Assembly: GCA_001598975.1 (NCBI GenBank)
Contig: BBXU01002174.1
Location: 55,631 to 119,630 of the forward strand
Origin: Parachlorella kessleri
Lineage: Eukaryota > Chlorophyta > Trebouxiophyceae > Chlorellales > Chlorellaceae
Length of the DNA stretch: 64,000 nt
Direction: 5' to 3'
A program made the translations under genes and the position numbers. Shown piece after piece: positions 12,801 through 24,276 of this stretch (position 1 is its first letter; each line of letters opens with the position of its first letter). A model generated the notes under the pieces. It saw nothing but the letters and a program-made list of their open reading frames with translations, was not told the DNA's origin and did no database searches.

Positions 12801-13945
12801 CCATCAGGCATGACTTGTGTCCTTGTTGAGCTGTTTTTGTACCGCACCTCGAGAGGGGTGCAACCGACAGCAAGGCAAGTGTTTACCTCAGACATGGCAG
12901 CTATGTATGTACAACTGATGTGGCAGGCAGTAGAGCAAGGACGGTGAGCATCATTTCCGACCACGGCGGAAGACAGCCCTCAGCAGATCCCTGGGATCCT
13001 TGGCATCGTGGGACCCTGGCCCTTGGCAGTAAGGTTGCCCGCTGCAATCCACTTGCCAAGGCTTGCAAATGATCCCATAGCCACCGTGTATCCACATGCA
13101 ACATCACTGCTGAATTTGTATGCTGTCCCCTCCCATGCGCTCTGCTGCCATACCAAGGGTACATGTCCCCCAGCACAATACAACTGGGGTACTCTTGCCA
13201 AAAGATTCCCGCCACTTGCCTTGGAGCCCTCGTCGGCCTCCTCAACTATGCCGGCCACATCGCCGCCAAGCACCTGAAAACAGGCTGAAAGAACAAAGGG
13301 TGAAGCCGGGCCATGCAGGCGCACTGTAAGTTGTGAGTGGGAGAAGGCTCCCCTGCCAGACCAAAGGCAGACACCCACACCAGGAAACCATCCTCTGCCA
13401 CCGCACGAGAGGTCTGGGGCAGCGCAACCGTGCTTGGCAGGTTGGGCACAGCAGGGCCAGCAGGCAGGCCAGGCCAAGCGTCCACCTTGGGGAACTCCTT
13501 GGGGTGGTACGGTGTGAAGCCTGGGTAGCCCCCAACGTACAGCTCAGAAGGGTTGACGCCAATGCTCACAGCCTTGATAAGAACTGTGCCCGGCCTCCTG
13601 CAGCACCACCACATTGCCCGTAGTCAGGTTGGGCTGGCTGCTTGGGTTGGTGCTGGGAGACCGCAACAAGCTGCCACACGGCGGTTCTGGCAGCCTTCCA
13701 GTGTTCATCTTCTCTACAAGCGTGGTTCTACGCACTGATGGCAAACAAGAGAAAAGCCTGGCATCGCATGCAATGATGATTATGCAGGTCAGTCGCTGGT
13801 ACGCTGTGATGTAATGCTCAGCTGCTTTATCTGTTCCATAGAGTTCAAGATGGTAACGCCGCGATCAGTTCACGTGCCTCTTTGGAACTGGGAAGTCTGT
13901 CACGAATTGCGGCTTGGCCGGCTCGTTTAGTACAACGACACGCAT
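9885..13945 (-). CDS. Quinone oxidoreductase-like MDR enzyme Q1
   Basis: Eleven exons join in phase to 322 aa: 13945-13878, 13597-13486, 13273-13220, 12749-12689, 12283-12171, 11998-11915, 11584-11480, 11360-11297, 10966-10883, 10318-10227 and 10016-9885. The N-terminal GroES-like half ([13 protein letters not shown] to [15 protein letters not shown]) precedes a Rossmann fold with AASGGVGH and the dinucleotide-pocket stretch [17 protein letters not shown]. The C-terminus is [11 protein letters not shown]. No catalytic- or structural-zinc cysteine cluster is seen, which places it with the quinone oxidoreductase-type medium-chain dehydrogenase/reductases that reduce quinones or alkenals with NADPH (family knowledge; substrate unknown). 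Introns 1 (GCACGT), 3 (GCAAGT) and 10 (GCGAGT) have GC donors. Q1 is the most divergent of the four copies. Confidence 0.88.
10414..10503 (-). pseudogene. Orphan HA-repeat fragment inside Q1 intron 9
   Basis: On the minus strand the frame reads [16 protein letters not shown] followed by [11 protein letters not shown] and a stop. This matches the end of an HA repeat in gene C (RRKGSTQQPLLTAEQ, LSALAAVPGWF). It is a short relic of the intronless HA family sitting in an intron of the oxidoreductase gene. Confidence 0.65.
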
Positions 13946-14444
13946 GCTGCTCTCTGTTAGCTTTCTCTTGTAACAATGCATATAACAATGCCAATACAAC
14001 GTCTCTGTGCTGAAGTCTGCATTTCTTGCCCAAGAGGGGATTAGGCAAAGGTTGATGTAACGAGGCGCCCAGTCTTGGCGCCCTGGGGGCGAGGCGCAGC
14101 CCTGGGGACGAGGCGCGCTCATGAAGGGGTGCGTTGATGCTGATCACGTGCAAGCATGGCACCAGATTCAAAAAGCAGTATCCATACTTTGGAATGTCTA
14201 CTCTCATTGAGAGCCATGCAATCTTGGCACATGTGAGTGCTGCCCAAGGCTTATGTCAGTGGCTTGGCCAGGCGGCAACCACTGAGCTGATCACCACCCA
14301 GTCATCGTCAAAGTGAGTAACACGCTTTGGAATGTGCTGCTGGCCATGAATCGCATAGAAGTGTCTCATAACCTGCACCTCGCCCTTGTAGCCTTGTTGC
14401 TTTTGTCAATCAGCAACAACATATAAAGGCTGGCTGGACCCCTT
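13946..14444. promoter_or_regulatory. 5' flank of Q1
   Basis: Upstream leader of Q1. It retains a block near 14030-14065 that resembles the leaders of Q2-Q4 (a run reading like CAAGAGGGGATTA followed by a GTAACGAGG-type stretch). A small GC-rich GAGGCGC repeat lies at about 14060-14120. No TATA box was assigned. Confidence 0.35.
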
Positions 14445-16094
14445 TCAGCGGCCGCCATTGATGGCAGCACCGGCGCCACGGCCCAGCGCCTCAAAAACCA
14501 CAGCGTCACCCTGCTTCTGGAGCTCGGCATCAAAAGAGCCCAGGGCTGTGGCGGGAGCACCCACAAAGCCTTGGCCTACAGCAGTACCAACAATCTTGCC
14601 AAACTGGCCGGGCCCTACTGCCACCACGCCCACAAAGGAGTCAGCTGCCGCCGCGGCAAAGCCCCCAATGGCCGCATCGGCGATGCCCTGCAAACAAGGA
14701 TGTAAGTAACGCCATTCGTCAGCCTGCTCTTGGCAAAAGGTGAGAGCCGAGCGAAGTCTGCTCACTGGTCCGCACAAATCAGCCGACTGCAGCACCTCGC
14801 CTCAGGTCAGGGCTGGGCTTGATGCATACCTTGCCCAGGGCGTTGGCAACGGACTGAGCTTTATCACTGGCGAGCGCTCCCGCTCCCAAGTTGACAACAG
14901 ACTGAGCGTCCCCTGCACAGTCAGGTGACCAGAAGGGGGCCGCTCACTTCGTAAGTGGCTGGATGGGCTGCGGGCTTGACTGCACTTTCAAAGCGTGGGC
15001 GCAGGTTGCCAACGAGGCAGACTCTTCTCTAGTGTGGAGAGCATATGTGATGAGCCCGGTATGAGCCTTGCAGGCTCCCCACGTTTAGCAGTGGCTTACC
15101 TCGGGCGATGGACTCGCCGATGGCAGCGGCAGCTGCATCAGACTGGCCCAAAGCAATGGCTCTGGACACCTGGTTTAGCAGGGCGGACCCTCCAGCTGCA
15201 CAGAAAGTTAGATCTGTTGTCGGCAACTCCTCAACAACTTGCACAGAGCCAACAGTAGACAGTGGTGTGCAGTGTGTGAGGGGCCGCCATGTACGATCAA
15301 ACCTCAAATCGATAATCCTAGGGTATCAGTATGAGCATGCAAGCAGTCTATGCAGGCCTGGTATGGACTGCTTGCATGCAGTTGCTGCCACACAGCCACC
15401 CTCGGCTGCTGCAGCTGGCCTTTCACTCACTTGTGCCCTCGGCATTGCCAAGGCTCTGAGCATCAGCCTTGCTTCCGTCAAAAGCGCATGCATCAGCAAT
15501 GCCATTCACAACAGCGTTGTCTACCGCGTCGCCCACTGCACGCCAGGAGCAACCCTGTTTACTCAAAGCTTACGTGCTTCGGGGTGATGTGCTTTGTGCT
15601 TGTTTGCTGTGTGCTGCCATGCAGCGGAAGCCAGCTGCCCCAGACATCCAATTTTTTTAAACAAGGCTCAGCCCGACCACTTTGTTGGCATGGCATTGCA
15701 ATGGTTGCCCCGCATGTCAACCCACCCACCTGTCCGGGCGTTGGCAAGGCTGCCTTGAGTGGCAACAGTGGAGGAAGCACCCGATACAGCGCTATGCAGC
15801 TTGCGCCCTGCAGGGAGCAAGATGCAGGCAGGCAAGGGATCTGGAGGCTCACGCATGGCATGCAATGCAAGTCCCACAAGGGAGCAATCACGACATGACT
15901 GAGTGAATCCCATCTGCCAGTGTTTCCTCAGGCAAAGCCTTGTGGAGTGCTGGGCAAGTTTGGCTGCTATCCCTCCAGCAAAGCCCACGCGAGATTCTGC
16001 ACTTACTTGTATGAAGGCCTTCTCCATGTGCGGCACAAAGGAGGATTTGGGAGGTAGCAAGCGCCAGCAGGGTGCAGACAAGTAGGCGGGCCAT
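14445..16094 (-). CDS. Secreted Ala/Gly-rich protein, modular
   Basis: Six exons join in phase to 230 aa: 16094-16007, 15807-15730, 15535-15431, 15195-15100, 14912-14830 and 14687-14445. The start MARLLVCTLLALATSQILLC is a clear signal peptide. The rest consists of Ala/Gly/Ser-rich segments carrying a loose ADA(Q/A)S-type helix pattern, for example AVVNGIADACAFDGSKADA, GQSDAAAAAIGESIAR and DKAQSVANALGKG. It ends with a Gly/Ala-rich domain, GRGAGAAINGGR. Each exon encodes one module, which suggests growth by exon duplication. It is probably extracellular or cell-wall associated (inference). I do not recognise the family. A second gene with the same style lies at 38990-40935. Confidence 0.75.
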
Positions 16095-17004
16095 GACGGC
16101 TTGTTTTGCTGCCCTCTTCCCACACGTCGCAGATTTTACTGACTGAACTTGTTATTAAGCAACCTTGCCTTGAAGCAAGCCAGGTACAAGCGGGATGATG
16201 TGCTGTATGCGGTCTGTATGGTCGAGTATGGGGCCTCACATCGGCATTTCCCATGCGGATAGGCCTCGATCACATTTCCACCTTGCACATGTACCTCCAG
16301 GCTGCGTACGGTGCCATGTGTTGCTAGGCACGCTACACAATACCTCTGATCCACTACAACTCAGTAGTTGCATTTTTAGGCTTGCGAGATGCAACCTCTG
16401 CCAGCTGGTAAGTGTTCAGCCCAGACAGACTGACAAGCCTAAGCGCAGCAGCTGCATTAGCAACTGCTTGTAAACATGTCTCCCCGACCCGTTGCTGTCA
16501 GCTATTCCAGACACTGCCTTTGCATGGGTCCTTGTTACAACCTGCGTACAGACATTGAGCCAACAGTGTACTGGCCACATGCTACAGGGTCAAAGGCTCA
16601 AGCACAGCATAACGTCAGGTCATTCGGCAAATGGGCAGGATAACAGCTGGAGCGGAGGAACACATGTACACATATACGCAGTGTTGCTGGGACCGTAGAA
16701 CACAACAGACGGGCATGACAAAGTGGGCAATAAGCACAGCCATGCTGATAATGGGAATAGCGGTGCATACCCTCCAAAACTAAGTATCCCTAATAAGGTC
16801 GGGAGCCCCCACCGGGTGGGCCTTGCAGCGACCTCAAGGTTGTGACCACCACACTTCCCATACTGCCTAATGCCCGCCGGCAATCGCTCCAGCAAGCCCC
16901 TCCTGACCGACTTGTCCACTGCCCCAACCTGAGCAACTTGGCTTCAGGCAGCAGCCAGCTACATCTGTGTTACTTGCCTTGTCCCTACCTCACCAAGCGT
17001 GTCC
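16095..17004. other. Intergenic region, no feature seen
   Basis: Between the promoter side of the secreted-protein gene and the 3' end of Q2. No supported exon, RNA or repeat. Confidence 0.5.
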
Positions 17005-20000
17005 TCACAGCGTGAGCACCAATTTGCCCCGTGTATGCCCGGTGGCGATCTGGTCATGCGCTTTTTCAAACTCCTCCAGCGGATACTTCTCTGCCACGGT
17101 CAGCTTAACCTTGCCCTCGCTGATCAGGTCAGCAATCTGCACAAGGGATACATGGATACTTCAATGGAAGGGGTACAATGGTCAGTCTAATGACCGCAGC
17201 TACTGTTACTTTGTTCGGGGCAAGCCGCTCGATGAACTAGTGTAGGAGGGTGAGCACGCAGTCCAACCCGCATGCACTGCAAACGCTTAAAATTTGCTCA
17301 GCCTAGCGTGAGTGAGGGCCACAGCAGGACGCCTTACCGAGATCCGCAGCAGTTGCTGAACCAGCTGCGATACTCTCAACTGTGCTGCTAAAACAAGATA
17401 GCGTGGACTCAGGCGCATTCTGCATCCAGTCCTTTTCGTACAGCTCAACTCTCACTTCCCTGTTTGCATCACCTGCCACCCATGCTAATAGCGTGGTTCG
17501 CTGCATGCTGCGGGTCGCCCCTCCCCCTCCCCACAAGTACTTGCACCCGCCACACAATGCTCACATAACCTAGCCCACCTCCACCATGCAACCTCAGCCA
17601 TGCAGCACCAGCAACTTACGTGCTGAAGCTGCTCGCCGTTGGACTGGACGAAGGTGGTGCCCACCGAGGGCCCCTTGCCGGCCTCATGCTCCTTCCTAGC
17701 AGCCTCCAGCACTGCAGCCAGCAGTGAGCAAATCGCTAATGCTTCAGTCAGCCTGGATTGCACCCTTGCCACTCTAGCGGGGGCAGGCGGTAGAGGGTGA
17801 GGGCAGCGCGGCAGATGGGAGGTTGGAGGGAAAAAGAGACTACATGGCTGCTTGGACATAGCCCCGTGGCGCTCCGCCAGGGAGCACAATCAGTGATTGA
17901 CGTGCCTGCAGCGTGGGTTAATGGCCCCACGGATGTGTGCCCCTGCCAGAGAGCAGCCCTAGGGGGCGGCTACCAAGGCGACGGGAAGCAAACGGTTCGG
18001 GCCGCCTGTTGGCCAGGGCCAGAACGCTACCTGGCCGCCCAGCTACCTAGCTGCTGTGCCTCCACGATGCCCACTGGGAGTAACCCCTAGCCCTGGTCCC
18101 GAGAGAGGGACACGAGCAACAAGCATCCACTCTGCTGAATAGACATTCTTACATGACTGGTCTGTGCCGGGGCTCATGATGTGTGCGTAGTGGCCGCTGG
18201 GCTTGAGCACCGACAGCGTCTTGCTCAGCAGGTCGCCTGCATGGGGAGCACAAAGGTGCAGATCTTCCTTACTAAGGCGGGAAGAAGCCTGAGCAGGCAG
18301 AGGGGGGCACGAGCAGCAGCTTGGTCGGCAGGTGGCCTGCAGTGGATGCGGGCAGGGAGGCGGTTGGTCAATGTTGCAGGAGTGCAGGGAGGGTCACCAA
18401 GGCCGTTCGTACTTGCTGAAATTGCAGGCAGGGAGGCTTGCAAGCTTACCTCACCTGTCCTGACAAGGTGGCGTGCAGAGGATGTATGGGTACCGAACCA
18501 GGAAAGCAGGCAGCCAGAAGACATCATGAAAGGTCAGGCTATGCTTGGATGTTGCGTATGCAGGCAAACTACTAGCAGAAGGCGCCTAGCAGGGCCCAGG
18601 CAAAGGCCACAAGGATAGGCAGTGGGAACCAAGGTGTGAGATATAGGAGGTACACAGAACGCCCAGATGGAGTGCGCTGTGCATTTTAGTTCCATAGCCA
18701 TTACATATACCTCGAATTCAAGGAAAGGGCACAGCGCAGCGCAGTAGGGCTGGCACCATCACACCCAGAACTCACTGCGTGTGCCCATAGGGTCGACAAC
18801 CAGGTCAAACTTGTTGTCCTTGTACACTTCGCTCACGTCCTGCATAGCACAGCGCAGCATGCATGCATGTGAAGGGCTCCACCCTCCATAACATAAAGGA
18901 TGTCACATCCAGTGCTGCGTGTATATGTTCCAGGCGCACAGTGAAACATGCAGAAGGAAAGCTTTACAAAGCACGCATAGGAGCTCTGCACAGATGCCAA
19001 GTGCTTCGTATGCCATGAGGGGACGCAGCATGCAGCAAGGCTGATGCATCACGATAGTAGCAAGCCCCTCCGGTAATCACCCCCGCCCACCCAGGAAAAT
19101 GCCCACTGCAAAATCAAGAACCTGTAGTGCTGCAAGAAGGCGCAGCTGGAGGCAAGAATGGCATGCAGTCAGAGCCAGAGGAGGCAACCATCACCCACCT
19201 GCTGTGTGTAGTCGACCACCTCGTCAGCCCCCAGTGACTTGACCCAGTCCAGGTTCTTGGGCCCCACAACACCTACCACTGTCAAGCCCAGCGTCTTTGC
19301 TATCTGCGCAAGGGAAGGCATGACAGGCAAGCCAGCGTGGAAGCGAGGTCAAGCACCAGACAAACTCATAGCCCTCCGCAGTGGTCAGCAACAGCGCGCT
19401 CCCCATTCACTGCAAGCAGAGGGCATCAGGCATACACTGCACTGACAGTTGTGGGGCTGGGCTGCAGAGCAACAGAGCAATAGCCATGCCCACAAGCCCA
19501 CCGCAAACAGCCCAGCTTCTGGTGGCTGCCTCCAAGATGGGAGCAGCCGTGACATTGCATGGGGCATGGGTGGCACGTCTCCCTGTCATCGAATTTCATG
19601 ATATGTCGCAGGTTGTCATTGCAATGCTTGTGATGGGTCACCGACCTGGACTGCGATGTGGCCCACCCCGCCTGCCGCTGCTGTGATGAGCACCCGCTGC
19701 CCTGCCTTGGGCTCAACCTGGTGCAGGGCCTGCAGACCAGCACGGGACAGTGAGGCGTGAGAGCTCGTGTCCTATCCACCAATGAGTTGTATCAAAGTCA
19801 TACGCTGCCCCCGCTAGCTGTATTGGAGCAAGGCCTGCAGGGAAGAGAGGACGTGACAGTGAGCGCTTCTCCAGCGGAAAGGAGGCGGATCAAACAGCAA
19901 ATCAGGTGCTGCCCCCGTCGTGTGCAGAGCCTGCCAATCGAATAGAATTTGTGGGCTACGTGTCTGCATGGTCACCATGGATGGGCACCGGCAGGGGAGA

Positions 20001-22512
20001 AGGGGGTGGCATTAGCCACTGACCAAGTGGCGAGAGAGGGTGAGGTGGGCGTAACAAGCAAAGGCCCCAGGGACCGGCTACCCCTCACCAGCAAGCGCCC
20101 CTGCTGTGAGGCACTGACGGAGATGCTCCAGGTAGGCAGTCTGCCTTGAGTATTTCAGAGAACCTCAAGGGCGAGAGTCAAGCCACGAGTTATAAGCCGA
20201 TCATCGCAATGTCATGCTGCCTTGCCTGCCAGGCTGTCCAGGGCAACCAGTGGCACGTCAGCTGCCTCCACCAACTAAGTACTATTCCACGCACTGGTTC
20301 ATGCAAGCTGTGTTCATCCTCACCTGCCAGGACGTCAGGGCAACCAGCGGCACACCGGCGGCCTCATCCAGTGGCAGGTTGTCGGGCACCCTGGCCACCC
20401 ACCCCTCCTCCGCCACCACGTACTCCGCGTAGCACCCTGCACTCAGGCAGATGGTAGCCAGTAGGCAAACGACAATCAAACCTCAAGGAGCCCCCCCAAA
20501 GAGAGAAAGAACGACTTCACCGATGCTTTTAGGGTGCCATGTGGGAATGTGCACCCCTCCTCAGTCATCCCATTCCTCCGCCACCAGCCAAGCCACTCAA
20601 CCCAAGGGCCTGGCAACAGCCAAGCGAGCAGGAGTCTGGGACAACTGATTGCAGCTGGGCCTCAGCGCTCTCTTACCATAAAGCCAACCCCACCACAAGA
20701 GCCTATCAAGCCCATTACCGCTGCACGCAGCAATTGGTATGGTCGCCTAATGCTAGAAAGGGGGCCGTGCAGGCACCTCGTGCACAGGAAAAACAATCAC
20801 TTGGGGTGACCCCACTTTGTTCAACCGTCCCCAGGATGTAGGCTGTCGCACTCCGTGGCGTCCTTGTGGGGGTGTGTACCTTTAGCTTCGCCAGCTCCTC
20901 ACGCAACATATGACAGCCCTGAGGGTGTTGCACTGACCTTCGGGTGTCTGAATGAAGAAGCCAGGCGTCAGGGCAAACACCTTGTCGCCCTTCTTGAACT
21001 GCACAGACGACAGCAGCAGGGGTGTTGATGCAGGTGCCAGGCTGGGGCTCAGCAGCCGGGGCACTGCAAAAGGGGTGGAGTCGAGATTCAGCCTGTCCTA
21101 AACCTGCAATCCCAGCAGATAATAGCAGCAGCAGGAGCAGCCTGACCTACAGCTGTGGCAGCAGTAGGTGACTAGAGGAGGTAGGACGCACATGTGGGTG
21201 GTGGCAACCGGGGGGATCTTACTGGAGATGGTGAAGTTTCATTGCTGGCTGAAGAGCGTGGTGCATGTAACAGAGCAAGTACTCCTTGGGCCCTATGTGG
21301 AGAGAAGCTGACGGAGCCGCTAGTTACAAGTACCCAAAATAGCCAAGGGCACTAAGCAATTAACACCTTGGGAACAAAGATATAGCTGCCTATGCTGCGC
21401 AGCCTCAGGATCCGCAAGCATAGCACCACAACGGAGTTTTAAACCAAGCCACATGTCCCCTGCCTAACAAGGCAAGCCACCGCCGCCTGGCAACTTGCCT
21501 TGGAGCCCTCCTCAGCCTCCTCCACTATGCCGGCAACATCGCCTCCTAGCACCTGGGGAGGCACATATTACAGCAACAGAGCTGGTCGATGATTGTGGTA
21601 TGACAGGGATGCGAGTGGGGCGTGCGGTCAGGTGTTCAGGCTTAGTGGGGTGGGAGTCAGAGCGCAGAGCAGTAAGGTCAAGGCTAGGAGGCAGCCGGAG
21701 CTGACGACAACATGGGGAGCAAATCCGCACGTTAGGTGTTCAGCCTACCACGGCCAGACTAGTATAGTCTAACAGCGTACCGCCACCTGACCATGCTGCC
21801 GTGATTCACCTTAGTGGGGGCAACAAAAGGTTCACCGTGCCACGACCAGGCTCTTACTTTTGGATTTGCAGATATGGCTTTAATACAGCCAGGCATGTCC
21901 AACAGGCGGCTCAGCTTGTCGCACAGCTTGCAAGGGCAGCCGGCTTGTGGAGAGCAGGCCCAGCAGGCTGAGCACCCTACTTGGGGATTGCGGGTAGGCG
22001 CAGTGGGCTCGGTGGAGAGGGGCAATGCAGGGATGCATGTCATGCGCAGCATGCTCATGACCCACCTTTGGGTAGTCCTTGGGGTGGTAGGGGGGGTAGG
22101 CTGAGTGCCCTCGGACATACAGGTCCACAGGGTTCACCCCAACACTGACTGTCTTGATGAGAACAGTCCCTGGCCGCCTGCAACCCGAACACTCCACAGA
22201 CTGGTGCTCAGGGTGATGTCCACACTCAACCAGGGAGGGAAGCGGGGGGATAGGAGGGCAAGAGGGACTTGCGAGGCTTCAGTCCCGCGCTACTCATGGC
22301 AAGCGTTTTATGCATGCAAGGCCACTGGATCACTGCTGTCTTCCACTGGTGCCATCGACCTTTGATGATACCCCTGAAGCTACCCGGTTCCTCTGCAGGA
22401 CCGCTGATCAGGAAGTGTAGAGCCCCAAAAGGGTTGGTACTTGCCTCTTGGGAACTGGAAAGTCTGTCACAGCCTGAGGCTTGGCAGGCTCAGGAAGCAC
22501 GATCGCACGCAT
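17005..22512 (-). CDS. Quinone oxidoreductase-like MDR enzyme Q2
   Basis: Eleven exons: 22512-22445, 22177-22066, 21552-21499, 20998-20938, 20436-20324, 19729-19646, 19303-19199, 18839-18776, 18236-18153, 17711-17620 and 17136-17005 (322 aa). Lengths and phases are the same as in Q1, Q3 and Q4. Landmarks are [69 protein letters not shown], the cofactor loop [25 protein letters not shown] and the C-terminus GHTRGKLVLTL. It is a zinc-free MDR of the NADPH:quinone reductase type, probably soluble; no transit peptide precedes the start. Introns 1 and 3 use GCAAGT donors. Q2 has few exon echoes compared with Q3 and Q4, which makes it a good reference for the ancestral intron layout. Confidence 0.9.
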
Positions 22513-22925
22513 GCTGTCACGTTGGTTGCTGCACACAAATCGAATCTGATACTCGATGAAGCACTCTTCACAGTTTGCCCTATTTCTTTGTATTTGCTGC
22601 CACAAGGGGGATTACTGCCAAGGTTACCCCCGGGATGAGGTAATGAGGTTTTGCGCGCCCTGCTCAGATGGCGCCCGACAACTATATTGTGGCGGGAGAG
22701 GCGACCCAGGCGCCGGCGATCTGGCGATTGCTTATACGGAACACAAAAAGCGTTGAAGGCTTCGGCTCAACGCTCTGTAGGTTTCACTTACTACTTGGGA
22801 GGAGTAGGAACGCCGCAGGAGAGGTCCTCTTTTTACAGCGCCGCTTGGCGGATCCGGCGCACCCTCTTCTTCCGAGCCCTGAATATAAGCCATGAAACGC
22901 CACCACGACCATGTCACCTCGCTGA
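22513..22925. promoter_or_regulatory. 5' leader and flank of Q2
   Basis: Carries a block conserved upstream of Q3 and Q4: TTTGCTGCCACAAGGG at about 22589-22604 and GGGATGAGGTAAT at about 22632-22644. This suggests a shared 5' UTR or promoter element kept through the duplications. The exact transcription start is not visible. Confidence 0.4.
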
Positions 22926-23600
22926 ATGCTGACCAGTCACCGGCTGCGCACTACCGCATGACGCTTCATGGTGTTTCGCTCTGTTCTTCATCAAAGGTTG
23001 AACTGTCTGCCGCAGGTGTCAGATGAGGAGTCGAACAGCTACGCAAGCGAGAGCTCTCTCCAATACGTACGCCTTCTATTGGCAGGTGCTTTGACCAAGC
23101 AGCCATGCCAACGCCCTGTTCAGAAATGCTCTAGGTGCTTGTTGCAGGCTGGAGACGAAGCTCCTCAGCTCCCTCCTCGGCTCCCTCCTCAGCTATGTCC
23201 CCGCACCCTCACCTATCTCCCCTCCGCCAGACAGGCTCGCCACTAGGCATCCCTCAGCTGCCAGTCCGGCGCGCCTGGCAGAGGTGAGATAGGTGAGGGA
23301 GCTGAGGAATGAGCTGAAGAGGGAGCCGAGGAGAGAGCTGAGGAGCTTCGTCTCCAACCTGCAAGAAGCAGCTGCAGCATATGTGGTTAGGGCGTTGCAA
23401 CGCGCTGGCATGGCTGGTTGGTCCAAGCACCGAGAAGCTACGCCATTAGAAGGCGTACGTATTGGAGAGAGCTCTCGCTTGCTTAGCTGTTCAATGACTC
23501 CTCATCTTACACCTGCTGCAGACACTTCAACCTCTGTTGAAAGCAGAGCGGAACACCATGAAGCGTCAGGTGACTGGCCAGCACTAACCAAGTTGATACA
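22925..23600. repeat. Foldback element, about 300-base inverted arms
   Basis: The left arm (about 22925-23260) and right arm (about 23280-23600) are reverse complements over nearly their whole length. Matching landmarks include GAGAGCTCTCTCCAATACGT (left) with ACGTATTGGAGAGAGCTCTC (right), and GGAGACGAAGCTCCTCAGCT with AGCTGAGGAGCTTCGTCTCC. The centre is a small palindrome near 23265. Open frames within each arm are mirror images and are not taken as genes. It resembles a foldback or MITE-like element in the Q2-Q3 spacer. Confidence 0.8.
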
Positions 23601-24276
23601 GTCCTGGTAGTGCCAAGAAAATGGAGGTAAGATATTGCGTATGAGGGCTGGGCTGGATTTGTCAGTCTGCTAGCTGGCCAGCTGACTGTGGTGAAGGCTC
23701 AGCCTAGATGGACTGACAAGTCCATCAGCTCCAGCTATTGGTTGCAAGTTGTCCTGTCCCATCAAAGCTGCCAGCTAGCTAAGAACACTAGCTGTGCATG
23801 ATTTCTCGTCGCAAACCCGCATAGGCAAACGGAGCTAACATTGCACTAGGCTCCTACTAGAGGGTCAGACACATCGTGATGTTGGTCATTGGGCATGCCG
23901 GCAGCGTGGAGGTTGGGTCGAACCCACCCATATTGCAGGCAGCTGCATGCAGTGTTGATGAGACAGGAAATCCCCAATAGACAGATCATAAACAGTGTTT
24001 GCATTAGCACAGCGATGCTCGAACCGGGGGTGGAGGTGCATACCCTGCACCACTAAGTACCCCGGACAAAGCCGGTAGCTCCCTATCAGGTAAATCTTGT
24101 CTTTCAACAACCCTACAAGTGCCGCCAACGCACTGCACACAAGGGTCTGATGCCCGCCTGGTGAAAAAACAAGACAAACAGCCCCTTCATTGACTTGCAA
24201 AATTTTCCACCGCCCCAACCTGAGAGCCAGCCACAACTCTCTCACATGCCTTGTCCCTCCCGCACCGAGCGTGTCC
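23601..24276. other. Intergenic region, no feature seen
   Basis: 3' flank of Q3. It shares some sequence with the 3' flank of Q2, as expected for tandem paralogues. No separate feature supported. Confidence 0.45.

Noticed and set aside
23193..23610. Two convergent genes at the foldback
   Set aside because: Both frames are mirror images of the same inverted repeat and have no independent support.
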